Of a stretch of DNA of 28,265 nucleotides, positions 1-8,080 are shown piece after piece (position 1 is the stretch's first letter; each line of letters opens with the position of its first letter). This DNA comes from JBCCDY01 sp039030555. GTDB taxonomy: Bacteria > Bacteroidota > Bacteroidia > Cytophagales > Cyclobacteriaceae. A program made the translations under genes and the position numbers. The notes beneath the pieces are model-generated. The model worked only from the letters and a program-made list of their open reading frames with translations. It was not told the DNA's origin and made no database searches. Location of the stretch: assembly GCA_039030555.1 (NCBI GenBank), contig JBCCDY010000035.1, forward strand, positions 1 through 28,265, written 5' to 3'.

Positions 1-551
1 GAAAGAGCATGAATGAATTGTCTCCGGTAAAAATATCGTTCAATGATATTGTGATAAAGGCCGTAGCTGCCGCATTGAGGCAACACCCTGGTGTAAACTC
101 TTCCTGGTTAGGGGATAAGATCAGAACGAACGAACATATTCACATAGGAGTAGCCGTGGCTGTAGATGAAGGTTTACTGGTACCTGTGATACGCTTCGCC
201 GATAATAAGTCTTTAGCTCATATTTCTACTGAAGTTAAAGAGCTAGCGAAGAAAGCACACGATAAGAAACTTCAGCCAAGTGACTGGGAAGGAAATACAT
301 TCACCATCTCCAATCTTGGTATGTTCGGTATTGAAGAGTTCACGGCCATTATAAATTCACCGGATGCTTGTATTATGGCAGTAGGAGGAATCAAACAAAC
401 GGCCGTAGTTAAAGATGGGCAACTGGCTGTTGGGAACGTAATGAAAGTCACTATGTCTTGTGATCATCGGGTAGTGGATGGTGCAGTTGGGTCGGCATTC
501 CTGAAAACTTTTAAAGGACTTCTGGAAGATCCGGTTAGGATTTTGATCTAA
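1..551 (+). CDS. Pyruvate dehydrogenase E2 (dihydrolipoamide acetyltransferase), C-terminal part
   Basis: The frame is open from the left edge, so the gene starts upstream and only about 182 residues of the C-terminal catalytic domain are visible. This domain transfers an acetyl group from lipoamide to CoA in the cytoplasmic 2-oxoacid dehydrogenase complex. The diagnostic active-site motif DHRVVDG lies close to the end, preceded by the family stretch TFTISNLGMFGIEEFTAI, and the protein ends in LLEDPVRILI, as E2 proteins normally do. The lipoyl and E1/E3-binding domains are not in the window. Pyruvate rather than a branched-chain acid is the preferred substrate assignment, from overall similarity to Bacteroidota PDH E2 sequences as recalled; this is an inference. 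A strong hairpin follows the stop codon. Confidence 0.93.
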   Translation, partial: KSMNELSPVKISFNDIVIKAVAAALRQHPGVNSSWLGDKIRTNEHIHIGVAVAVDEGLLVPVIRFADNKSLAHISTEVKELAKKAHDKKLQPSDWEGNTFTISNLGMFGIEEFTAIINSPDACIMAVGGIKQTAVVKDGQLAVGNVMKVTMSCDHRVVDGAVGSAFLKTFKGLLEDPVRILI

Positions 552-606
552 AACTGGATCGTTTTTTGACTCATACGTTAAATCAAGTAAATCATTAAAA
601 GTATAG

Positions 607-638
607 AAATCCGATCCCGAACATTCGGGATCGGATTT
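607..638 (+). terminator. Perfect 14-bp hairpin between the E2 gene and hslV
   Basis: AAATCCGATCCCGA at 607-620 is the exact reverse complement of TCGGGATCGGATTT at 625-638, with a 4-nt ACAT loop. The 3' arm ends in TTT, followed by CTTGTTTC. It most likely terminates transcription after the E2 gene. Unusually, it ends only 13 nt before the hslV start codon, so hslV transcripts that begin upstream would carry it in their leader. Confidence 0.75.
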
Positions 639-651
639 CTTGTTTCGAGAT

Positions 652-1188
652 ATGGAAAAAATAAGATCGACAACCGTTGTTGCTATAAAACACAATGGAA
701 AAGTAAGTATAGGTGCTGATGGGCAGGCTACTATGGGAAATACTGTTGCTAAAAGCTCTGTTCGGAAAATCAGAAAACTTCAGGATGGAAAAATAGTGAC
801 TGGTTTTGCTGGTTCTACGGCTGATGCCTTCACCCTTTTAGAAAGATTTGACGAGAAACTGAGCACTTATGCCAGTAATATGAAACGTGGGGCAATCGAG
901 TTGGCAAAAGACTGGAGAACTGACAGGTACCTTCGAAAACTGGAGGCTATGCTTATTGTAGCGGACAAAGATGAGATATTGACAGTCTCTGGAACTGGTG
1001 ATGTCTTGGAACCAGACAATGATATAGCAACTATAGGATCAGGAAGTGTTTATGCCCAATCGGCGGCATTGGCCTTAAAAAAACATGCACCTCATCTTTC
1101 GGCGGAAGAGATGGTTCGGGAAAGTCTGACGATTGCGGCTGATGTATGTATTTACACCAATCATAATTTGGTGATTGAAACTTTGTAA
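652..1188 (+). CDS. hslV: ATP-dependent protease subunit HslV
   Basis: This encodes a 178-residue proteasome-like peptidase subunit that works with the HslU unfoldase in the cytoplasm. The N-terminus reads MEKIRSTTVVAI. Alignment in memory with E. coli HslV (TTIVSVRRNG) puts the nucleophile at Thr7, so a six-residue leader must be removed, unlike the Met-only processing of E. coli. Family blocks are clear: GADGQATMGNTV, GFAGSTADAFTL, ELAKDWRTDRYLRKLEA, IGSGSVYAQSAA and DVCIYTNH. ATG 652 is chosen over the upstream in-frame TTG at 640 because that TTG lies at the edge of the hairpin and adds no family sequence. No hslU gene is visible in the window. There is no Shine-Dalgarno sequence. The following gene begins 55 nt after the stop. 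Confidence 0.96.
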   Translation: MEKIRSTTVVAIKHNGKVSIGADGQATMGNTVAKSSVRKIRKLQDGKIVTGFAGSTADAFTLLERFDEKLSTYASNMKRGAIELAKDWRTDRYLRKLEAMLIVADKDEILTVSGTGDVLEPDNDIATIGSGSVYAQSAALALKKHAPHLSAEEMVRESLTIAADVCIYTNHNLVIETL

Positions 1189-1243
1189 ATATCTAATTTA
1201 TAGGCTTTTACGTTAGAACAAATATTAGCCTTATATTAGTATA

Positions 1244-2044
1244 GTGAAAAGATTCCTTTTTACGTGTTTTATATTTTGGATAGCCTTTTCGGTGCAAGCC
1301 CAGGAACGTCAATTAGAAGGTAAGTTACTATCCGAAAGCGATTCCCTACCGATACAGTATGCTCATGTGATCAACTCTGACAAGAAAGCCTTTGCGGTAA
1401 CCGATCCAATGGGAAAGTTTACAATAAAAGCGGGTATAGGCGATACACTGGAGTTTTCATCTATCGGATATGAGAAGAAACTATTCGCTATTGGGTTTTC
1501 TAAAGAGGATCTGCTCGTTTTTTATATTAAACAAGCCGATTACGTACTGAATGATATTATCATTTATGGTGATACTTCTCGTCTACGAGGATTTCTGGAA
1601 CCATCACGATCTCCATATTTAAAACCGCGAAAAAAGACAACTTTTGAAGATGAATTAAAGTACTCCACACCATCTTTTAATGGATTAAGTGCAACCGGAC
1701 TCTTTACAGCTCTTGCAAATCAATTTAATGATCGCTTTCAGCAGATGAAAAAGCTAGATGGTATACTTAAGGAAGAACAAAAAAAATATCAATATGAATA
1801 TCTCCTCCAGGAAAGACTTCCCAATTCCTTCGTTATAAAGCATTCCTCCTTATTAGAAAATGAAATTGAAGACTTTCTAACCTTTTGGCATCCTTCAACC
1901 TATATACTGGAACACTCGAACGATTATGCGTTAATCCGTGAGCTGCGTGAAAAGGAAGAGGCCTACACCCAGTTATTGAAAAGACAGGATCCGGACTCCA
2001 ATACGGTTTCAACTATAGAATTAAGGAAATTACTAGAGCGTTAA
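1244..2044 (+). CDS. Secreted CarboxypepD_reg-like domain protein
   Basis: This encodes a 266-residue protein starting at GTG; no in-frame ATG gives a signal peptide, whereas the GTG gives a clean one (MKRFLFTCFIFWIAFSVQAQ). Residues of about 22-110 form a CarboxypepD_reg-like beta domain: LEGKLLSESDSLPIQYAHV, TDPMGKFTI, GDTLEFSSIGYEKK. That fold is common at the N-terminus of TonB-dependent receptors and in small periplasmic or outer-membrane proteins of Bacteroidota. The remaining part is charged and largely helical, without a recognised domain and without the TonB barrel. The precise role is unknown; cell-envelope location is an inference from the signal peptide. It follows hslV closely but is separated from the next gene by about 105 nt. 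Confidence 0.85.
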   Translation: MKRFLFTCFIFWIAFSVQAQERQLEGKLLSESDSLPIQYAHVINSDKKAFAVTDPMGKFTIKAGIGDTLEFSSIGYEKKLFAIGFSKEDLLVFYIKQADYVLNDIIIYGDTSRLRGFLEPSRSPYLKPRKKTTFEDELKYSTPSFNGLSATGLFTALANQFNDRFQQMKKLDGILKEEQKKYQYEYLLQERLPNSFVIKHSSLLENEIEDFLTFWHPSTYILEHSNDYALIRELREKEEAYTQLLKRQDPDSNTVSTIELRKLLER

Positions 2045-2101
2045 TTACTCAACATTTTCTACAGTCTTTCATCTAGTTGATTTTTCTCAGATTTTTAACT
2101 T

Positions 2102-2131
2102 TTGATATTCTGGCTTTCCGGTGTATTTTAC
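2102..2131 (+). promoter_or_regulatory. Possible Bacteroidota-type promoter for the amidohydrolase pair
   Basis: TTG at 2102-2104 (within TTTTG), then 19 nt, then TATTTTAC at 2124-2131. The known Bacteroidota consensus is a -33 TTTG and a -7 TAnnTTTG; the -33 and spacing fit, the -7 matches partially. The start codon follows 18 nt later. This is a pattern match only. Confidence 0.3.
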
Positions 2132-2149
2132 AACACTTAACTGATCGCT

Positions 2150-5100
2150 ATGAAGAATTTTTTTAAGATTTTACTGTGCCTTGTATTACCAGTAATTTCT
2201 AATGCCCAGGAGACTTTTCCTATAAATGGAGTTAATGACGACAGGCTTGAGATCTACGCATTGACTAATGCTACAATCCATAAGGATTACCAGACGGTCA
2301 TTGAGCAAGCCACCTTACTCATCGAAAAAGGAACCATTAAAGCTGTTGGGAAATCAGTGGAGATTCCAAAAGGAGCGGTGGTGATCGATATGAATGGTAA
2401 AATCATTATGCCATCGTTTATTGATCCTTATACAAATTATGGACTTCCTAAGCCTAAGCGATCTTCAGGCGTTAACTGGAATGGCCCGGAGATCGTTGAG
2501 CCTAGAACAAAAGGCCCTTATAATGCTAATGATGCTATCAATTCAGATTATAATGCTATTGAGGACTTTTCGATAAAGATCGCAGAGGCAAAAAAGATGA
2601 GAAGTCTTGGGTTTGGGTCGGTATTAAGTTTTTATCCTGATGGCATAGCCAGAGGCTCTTCAGCGCTGGTAAGTCTGGCAGATAGCGAAGATAATCTTGT
2701 GGTACTAGAACCAAAAGTAGCAACACATTATTCCTTACAAAAAGGAAGCTCCTCTCAAACGTATCCTATTTCACTCATGGGATCTGTGGCTTTACTCCGT
2801 CAGACCTTTTACGATGCTCAATGGTACTCCAAGACCGGAAAGAATCAATTTTTCGATCAGACCCTGGAATCAATGAACGCCAATAACTCACTACCGAAGA
2901 TCTTTGAAGCAAAGAACAAGCTAAGTGTTTTCAGGGCAGAAAAGATTGCCGAAGAGTTTGGAATCCAGTTTTTAATAAAAGGGACAGGTGAAGAATATCA
3001 ACAATTAGAAGAGATAAGAAAAATGAAATCGGGCTTTATACTTCCGGTCTATTTTCCAGAAACATATAAAGTTGACGATCCATTTGAAGCCAGGGATATC
3101 AACCTGGAAGATCTAAAACATTGGGAACTGGCACCGTACAATCCTTATTACCTGGATCGGAATGGAATTGAATTTTCCTTTACCACTTATGATCTGAAAA
3201 AGAAGAAAGACTTATGGGAGAATCTGAAAAAGGTTCATAAGGCGGGTTTGAGTAAAGAAAAAATACTGAAAGCCCTGACTTATAATCCGGCCAGACAGCT
3301 TAACGTGAGTTCTCAAGTCGGAACGCTTGATCCGGGTAAAACGGCAAACTTTCTAGTTTCAGAAGGAAATTTTTTGGAACCAAATTTCAAGATCCTGCAG
3401 AATTGGGTGCAAGGGAAAAAGTACGAAATCAACGAACCTTCATTCGATAAGTTAGCTGGAAAGTACGAATTAAAAGTTGGTAATACTTCCTACGAGCTTG
3501 AGATAGAAGAGAAGAAAGGGAAGCTTAGTGCCCATATTCTGGAAAATGATACCCTTAAAAAGCCCGCCTCTATCAAATTTGGGAGTGAATTAATCAACCT
3601 TTCCTTTTCACCGGATTCTACAAATAAAAAGATCCGTTTATCTGGCTGGTATAGCAATGAAAGCAGAATGTCACTGTTTAAAGGAAAAGGCCAGCTTCAA
3701 ACCGGAGCGTGGGTAGAATGGTCGGCGACACTTTCGGAAGAGGCGAGTTCAGAAGAAAATAAGTCAGATAAAGAAAGTAAAGAAGAAGAACCTGGTAAGG
3801 TCATTTATCCCTTTGCAGCTTTTGGAAATGAAGCTATTCCGGGTACTGAAAAAATCCTTTTTAAGAATGCCACAGTTTGGACGAATGAATCGGAAGGTAT
3901 TCTGGAAAATGCCGATGTTCTAATCGAAAATGGAAAAATCGCACAAATCGGCAAAAACCTTGAGGCATCAGGCGCTAAGACAGTAGATGCAACCGGCCTT
4001 CATTTGACTTCCGGAATTATTGATGAACATTCTCATATTGCCCTTCAGGCTGTGAACGATGTAGCCACCAACTCTTCTATGGTTCGAATGGAAGATGTTG
4101 TTGACCCGAATGATGTTGATATCTATCGTCAATTAGCTGGGGGTGTCACAGCGGCACAATTACTTCATGGATCTGCCAATCCTATTGGAGGGCAATCAGC
4201 TCTAATCAAATTCAGATGGGGTAAATCAGCTGATGATCTATTGATCAAAAATGCCGATGGATACATCAAGTTCGCTCTGGGAGAAAATGTAAAGCGTTCC
4301 CGAAATGCTTCTTCAATTCGCTACCCTCAAACGCGTATGGGTGTTGAGCAAGTTTATGTAGATGCTTTTACACAAGCTAAGGCATACAAAAAAGCATGGG
4401 ATGGTTATAATAAGGTTCCAGAGAAAAGAAGAGGGGGTTTGATAGCACCTAGAAAAGTACTGGATTTAGAGCCTTTGAAAGAGATATTGGATGAGGAACG
4501 GTTTATATCCTGTCATTCATACGTTCAGTCTGAAATCAATATGCTCATGCATGTTGCCGACGATTTTGATTTCAAAGTCAATACATTTACCCACATCCTG
4601 GAAGGATATAAAGTTGCAGATAAAATGGCGGAGCATGGAGCAGGAGGCTCAACGTTCGCAGATTGGTGGGCTTATAAATACGAAGTAATCGATGCTATTC
4701 CTTATAATCCGGCTTTGATGCACGATGCTGGTGTTGTGGTAGCTGTAAATTCCGATGATGCGGAAATGGCTAGAAGACTAAACCAGGAAGCTGCCAAATC
4801 TGTAAAGTATGCAGATATGTCAGAAGAAGATGCCTGGAAATTAGTAACCTTAAATCCAGCCAAATTACTGCATTTAGATGATCGAATGGGAAGCATTAAG
4901 GTGGGGAAAGACGCTGACCTTGTTTTATGGTCGGATCATCCACTTTCCATTTATGCCAAGGCAGAAAAAACCATCGTTGATGGAGTAATCTATTATGATC
5001 GTGAAAAAGATGTGGATAAACGAAAGTGGCTGGAAAAGGAGCGTAATCGTCTTATTCAGAAGATGAAAAATGACCCTGCGTCGAAGAATGGGAAGAAACC

Positions 5101-5158
5101 AAATCCCAAGATTAACCTGAATCTGCATTGTGATGACCTGATCTTCACCCAAAATTGA
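2150..5158 (+). CDS. Secreted double amidohydrolase (imidazolonepropionase-like); only the C-terminal fold has metal ligands
   Basis: This encodes 1002 residues with a signal peptide ending VISNAQ. Two amidohydrolase folds lie in tandem. The first, residues about 30-430, has the small beta-domain strands (TLLIEKGTIKAVGKSVEIP) but reads FIDPYTNYG where the HxH motif should be, so it looks catalytically dead. A beta-rich linker and an acidic, Lys/Glu-rich stretch (about 520-545) follow. The second fold, about 560-965, keeps the expected ligands: H627 and H629 (EHSHI), H789 (SCHSY), H815 (THILEG) and D869 (NSDDAE). It ends in a typical GKDADLVLWSDHPLS return to the beta sandwich. The family hydrolyses cyclic amides or dipeptides; the substrate here is unknown. 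The next gene, a paralogue, starts 8 nt after the stop, so the two probably form an operon and possibly a complex. Confidence 0.93.
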   Translation: MKNFFKILLCLVLPVISNAQETFPINGVNDDRLEIYALTNATIHKDYQTVIEQATLLIEKGTIKAVGKSVEIPKGAVVIDMNGKIIMPSFIDPYTNYGLPKPKRSSGVNWNGPEIVEPRTKGPYNANDAINSDYNAIEDFSIKIAEAKKMRSLGFGSVLSFYPDGIARGSSALVSLADSEDNLVVLEPKVATHYSLQKGSSSQTYPISLMGSVALLRQTFYDAQWYSKTGKNQFFDQTLESMNANNSLPKIFEAKNKLSVFRAEKIAEEFGIQFLIKGTGEEYQQLEEIRKMKSGFILPVYFPETYKVDDPFEARDINLEDLKHWELAPYNPYYLDRNGIEFSFTTYDLKKKKDLWENLKKVHKAGLSKEKILKALTYNPARQLNVSSQVGTLDPGKTANFLVSEGNFLEPNFKILQNWVQGKKYEINEPSFDKLAGKYELKVGNTSYELEIEEKKGKLSAHILENDTLKKPASIKFGSELINLSFSPDSTNKKIRLSGWYSNESRMSLFKGKGQLQTGAWVEWSATLSEEASSEENKSDKESKEEEPGKVIYPFAAFGNEAIPGTEKILFKNATVWTNESEGILENADVLIENGKIAQIGKNLEASGAKTVDATGLHLTSGIIDEHSHIALQAVNDVATNSSMVRMEDVVDPNDVDIYRQLAGGVTAAQLLHGSANPIGGQSALIKFRWGKSADDLLIKNADGYIKFALGENVKRSRNASSIRYPQTRMGVEQVYVDAFTQAKAYKKAWDGYNKVPEKRRGGLIAPRKVLDLEPLKEILDEERFISCHSYVQSEINMLMHVADDFDFKVNTFTHILEGYKVADKMAEHGAGGSTFADWWAYKYEVIDAIPYNPALMHDAGVVVAVNSDDAEMARRLNQEAAKSVKYADMSEEDAWKLVTLNPAKLLHLDDRMGSIKVGKDADLVLWSDHPLSIYAKAEKTIVDGVIYYDREKDVDKRKWLEKERNRLIQKMKNDPASKNGKKPNPKINLNLHCDDLIFTQN

Positions 5159-5166
5159 TTTCAAGT

Positions 5167-6468
5167 ATGAGAAACTTATCTATAAGCTTACTAATCCTGT
5201 TAATCGCAGCATCTAATGGAATGGCACAACGGCCAAGTCCTGCACCTAACCAAGAAAAACCGATACTTATTCTGGGTGGAACTGCCCACACTGGAGATGG
5301 TACAGTGATCACCAATGCGGCAGTAGCTTTCGAGAACGGTAAGTTGACCCTCGTCGAGGGAGCAACGAAAATCAGAATAGATCAATCGAATTACGATCTC
5401 ATCGAATTAGATGAAGGCGATCATATTTACCCTGGTTTTATTTTGCCGAATACCATTTTAGGATTAACGGAGGTTAATTCGGTAAGGGCCACTCGCGATT
5501 TTAATGAGCAGGGACAACTTAATTCTAACGTAAGAAGTATCATTGCCTACAATACGGATTCGGAAATCATTCCGACCCTGCGATTTAATGGTGTATTACT
5601 CGCTCAAGTAACTCCTCAGGGGGGACTCATTTCCGGTACGTCTTCTATTGTTCAATTGGATGCGTGGAACTGGGAGGACGCTTCTTATTTGATGGATGAT
5701 GGTATTCATATGAATTGGCCACCGGAAAAATTAAGTCCAAGGTGGTGGCTGGGCGAAACAGAATATCGGGAGAATAAAAAATATGACAGCCTCAGTTTAA
5801 TCGCTGAACAGTTCATGATGGATGCCAAAGGGTATGCTTCAATAAATAACCCGAAGACGAAAAATCTTAAGCTGGAAGCTACCAAAGGCTTGTTTGATGG
5901 TAGTAAACAGTTGTTTATCCACGTGAATTCAGCTAAAAGTATCGTTACTAGCGTGAAGATGGCCCAAAGAAACGGTGTCAAAAAAGTAGTGCTGGTTGGG
6001 GCAAGCGATATTCTTCCGGTAATCGATTTTGTGAAAGAGAACAATATTCCTGTCATTTTAAATGATGTTCATTCCTTACCGATCCGGAATGGAGCTTCCG
6101 TAGATTATTCATATGAATTAGCTGCAAAATTAAATGAGGCGGGTATACTCTATTGCCTGGATTACAGTGGAGCTGCTAATTCCAGAAATCTGCCATTTTA
6201 CGCTGGAACTACAGTCGCTTTCGGGCTTAATAAGGAAGATGCCTTGGCTTCAATTACCTCAAAGACTGCAGAGATTTTAGGTATTTCTGATCGTACCGGA
6301 ATGCTAAAAGGAGGCTTAGATGCTAATCTGATCATCTCGGAAGGAGACGTTTTGGATATGAAAACGAGTAAGATCAAAAAAGCCTTTATCCGGGGAAGGG
6401 AAATTACCTTAGCGGCCAAACAGCAAAAGCTTTATGAGATGTATAAAGCTAAGTATGAAGGGGAGTAG
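5167..6468 (+). CDS. Secreted amidohydrolase-fold protein lacking the HxH metal site
   Basis: This encodes 433 residues from ATG 5167; an in-frame TTG at 5155 would overlap the upstream stop and is not needed. A signal peptide (LLILLIAASNGMAQ) is followed by an amidohydrolase beta strand region (PILILGGTAHTGDGTVITN) and a TIM-barrel-like segment. At the position of the first barrel strand it reads HIYPGFILPNTILGLTEV, with no HxH, so catalysis by the usual route is unlikely. The C-terminal signature AGTTVAFGL, a TGMLKGGLDANLIISEGDVL block and a final RGREI strand are normal for the family. It lies 8 nt downstream of the double amidohydrolase and is clearly related to that protein's N-terminal fold. 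A plausible role is a non-catalytic partner subunit in the periplasm; this is inferred. Confidence 0.9.
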   Translation: MRNLSISLLILLIAASNGMAQRPSPAPNQEKPILILGGTAHTGDGTVITNAAVAFENGKLTLVEGATKIRIDQSNYDLIELDEGDHIYPGFILPNTILGLTEVNSVRATRDFNEQGQLNSNVRSIIAYNTDSEIIPTLRFNGVLLAQVTPQGGLISGTSSIVQLDAWNWEDASYLMDDGIHMNWPPEKLSPRWWLGETEYRENKKYDSLSLIAEQFMMDAKGYASINNPKTKNLKLEATKGLFDGSKQLFIHVNSAKSIVTSVKMAQRNGVKKVVLVGASDILPVIDFVKENNIPVILNDVHSLPIRNGASVDYSYELAAKLNEAGILYCLDYSGAANSRNLPFYAGTTVAFGLNKEDALASITSKTAEILGISDRTGMLKGGLDANLIISEGDVLDMKTSKIKKAFIRGREITLAAKQQKLYEMYKAKYEGE

Positions 6469-6510
6469 ATAACCGCCATGATTTGGGACAACTTAGTTAG
6501 TTCATTGGTT

Positions 6511-7116
6511 TTACTGATCAACCTTTTTTACGCATCTCACTGGAAACATTCTGTATTCATCGAGTTTATTTGTTTTTAAATGATGTTTATGCCCGTGCCC
6601 TGTGATTGAGTACGGGGTCAGGTGCATGTGAAATCTTTCGTCTTTGGAAAAGCTGTTCGTAGTCCAGAAATCGATGTATTGACCTTTAACCAACTCTCCC
6701 CCTTCAATACGTCCATAAGGTCCAATATCGAGTATATTTTCTTTGAATATGTTGTATTTATCTAAAAAATCTACTCTATACTGCTTTTCATTTTTCTCCA
6801 TCATGCGGACTTTTTGTGCTTCCGTAAAAGATTCCGTAAATGAGTCCCATTCTTCCATTCTTGGTAACCGCCATCCTTTAGGACATACATCCAACAGTTT
6901 CTTATAATCATAGAATCTAATTGTATTGCAATCATTAAAGCAAACGGATCCTTTTTGTTCATATACCAGGTTTTCAATCATCCAAAGCAAGTTTCCTAGT
7001 TGAATGGTGTTATAGTATTTGTTGTCTCGTTCATCCTGAATTTGATCCTGGCAAAAGGATAGCAACGGTAGCGTATAGAGAATGAAACTAAAAGCCAGAT
7101 TTATGAAATTGGACAT
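6511..7116 (-). CDS. Secreted FISUMP-domain protein
   Basis: This encodes 201 residues with a signal peptide (LYTLPLLSFCQ). Hallmarks of the Fibrobacter succinogenes major paralogous domain are present in order: IQLGNLLWMIENL, CPKGWRLPRMEEWDSF, an internal DFWTTNS block and a closing MFPVRCVKK. The domain is related to C-type-lectin-like folds and is common in secreted Bacteroidota proteins, but its ligand is unknown. The pair of Cys residues near residues 58 and 62 and those at 77 and 195 could form disulfides. It is convergent with the amidohydrolase gene (42 nt apart). A decayed second copy of the start of this gene lies about 1 kb away at 8081-8205. Confidence 0.88.
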   Translation of the reverse strand: MSNFINLAFSFILYTLPLLSFCQDQIQDERDNKYYNTIQLGNLLWMIENLVYEQKGSVCFNDCNTIRFYDYKKLLDVCPKGWRLPRMEEWDSFTESFTEAQKVRMMEKNEKQYRVDFLDKYNIFKENILDIGPYGRIEGGELVKGQYIDFWTTNSFSKDERFHMHLTPYSITGHGHKHHLKTNKLDEYRMFPVRCVKKVDQ

Positions 7117-7184
7117 AAGATTAAAAATACTTTATCACTAAATATTATTCAAAAAACGGTGCCCAGTTACAGCTGAACTCCTCT

Positions 7185-7208
7185 CTGGTCGGTGACGACA
7201 CCGACCAG
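7185..7208. repeat. 24-nt palindrome, copy 1
   Basis: CTGGTCGGTG (7185-7194) and CACCGACCAG (7199-7208) are perfect reverse complements around the 4-nt loop ACGA. A second copy with the same arms, one substitution, and a different loop is at 9664-9687. Copy 1 covers the apparent GTG start of the Doc pseudogene. Confidence 0.8.
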
Positions 7209-7564
7209 TGCTTTAGAAATCCATGCCATTCTTATAGAACGATTTGGAGGAGCTAATGGAGTTAGAGATAAAGAACTGCTAGATTCATCATTAAACCGGC
7301 CCTATCAAACATTTGATAGCAAGGAGCTTTATCCAACATCAGTTGATAAGGCAGCTGCAATTCTTGAAAGTATTGTAGAAGAATCATCCATTTACAGATG
7401 GTAATAAGCGAACTGGTTATGTACTGGCTCGACTCTTTCTTATGAACGATAAATTGGACATTCACGCTGATCAAGATGAAAAATACCAATTCGTAATTTC
7501 TTTTTCAAAAGGTGAACTAAGCTTCGATCAAATTAAAAAATGGCTTGAAAAGAGCTCAAGGTAA
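7192..7564 (+). pseudogene. doc: Frameshifted Doc/Fic-type toxin
   Basis: Two overlapping reading frames together give a nearly complete Doc-like protein of about 120 residues. Frame one (to 7404) gives ALEIHAILIERFGGANGVRD, LNRPYQTF and AAAILESIVE. One extra base near 7381 then shifts the frame; in the +1 frame, from 7382, it continues HPFTDGNKRTGYVLARLF and ends at TAA 7562-7564. The Fic motif HPFxDGNKR is intact but out of frame. Doc proteins are ribosome-targeting Fic-fold kinases that phosphorylate EF-Tu, normally paired with the antitoxin Phd; no phd is visible. The first codons (GTG ACG ACA CCG ACC) lie inside a palindromic repeat, so the native start and antitoxin may have been lost there. 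A sequencing error could also explain the shift. Confidence 0.85.
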
Positions 7565-7700
7565 AAGTGCTAATCTTAATCATATTGGATTTTTTTAGTA
7601 TCGCCTATAGCATCTGGATACATGCGCTTAGGTACATATATTTGTATCATTAGGATTTATTTCACCTAAAAAAACACCTGCTTTAAGGGTGGTCATGTTC

Positions 7701-8012
7701 CTAGGGCTGTCCCCATTGCATATTCATACACCCGGAAAAGTATTGATGGTAGGGGTTCATCTCCCATTGCTGTTCTACCAATTTCTCATCTGATAGATTG
7801 TATGAGGACTTTAAAATCAGTAAAGAAACCATCAATCTAATAGGGTGTGCAGGACGCCCCTGGTCAGAGTACAAATCAGAAAACTCATCCTCAAAATAAA
7901 ACCAATCTATGGTAGTACTTAACAAGAACAATTCCTGATTGGGATTCAATTGCTTTTTGAATGTGGGAGCTAAAAAACCTATTTAGCCAGTAGGCTTATT
8001 TTTTGACTTCAT
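7701..8012 (-). mobile_element. IS5-type transposase relic (N-terminal DUF772 part)
   Basis: Reading from ATG 8012 on the minus strand, the frame gives MKSKNKPTG, a TAA stop at 7983-7985, then GFLAPTFKKQLNPNQELFLL, IDWFYFEDEF, GRPAHPIRLMVSLLILKSSY, NLSDEKLVEQ and NPYHQYFSG before a TAG at 7701-7703. This is the N-terminal DUF772 domain of IS5-like DDE transposases. The catalytic DDE region is absent, so only about 100 of the usual roughly 400-450 residues remain, and the early stop also kills it. The element is immobile. Its 5' side abuts a truncated FISUMP gene copy, consistent with an old insertion followed by deletion. No convincing terminal inverted repeats or target duplication could be assigned. 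The 136 nt between the Doc relic and this one (7565-7700) show no gene. Confidence 0.85.
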
Positions 8013-8014
8013 TT

Positions 8015-8051
8015 GACAAGGTTTCTTTACTCAAAATCGCTAAACCTTGTC
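8015..8051. repeat. 10-bp inverted repeat just upstream of the transposase relic
   Basis: GACAAGGTTT (8015-8024) and AAACCTTGTC (8042-8051) are perfect reverse complements separated by 17 nt, with TTTTTT following on the plus strand. It sits directly before the transposase start codon (minus strand). It could be a leader hairpin that limits read-through transcription into the IS, a plus-strand terminator, or part of the IS end. Confidence 0.6.
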
Positions 8052-8080
8052 TTTTTTCAATAGTTCTTATTCCTAAATCC

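Noticed and set aside
357..695. 112-codon minus-strand open frame across the E2 end and hairpin
   Set aside because: It is antisense to the E2 and hslV genes and has no protein-like features.
2394..2576. 60-codon plus-strand frame inside the amidohydrolase gene
   Set aside because: It overlaps the well-supported gene in another frame.
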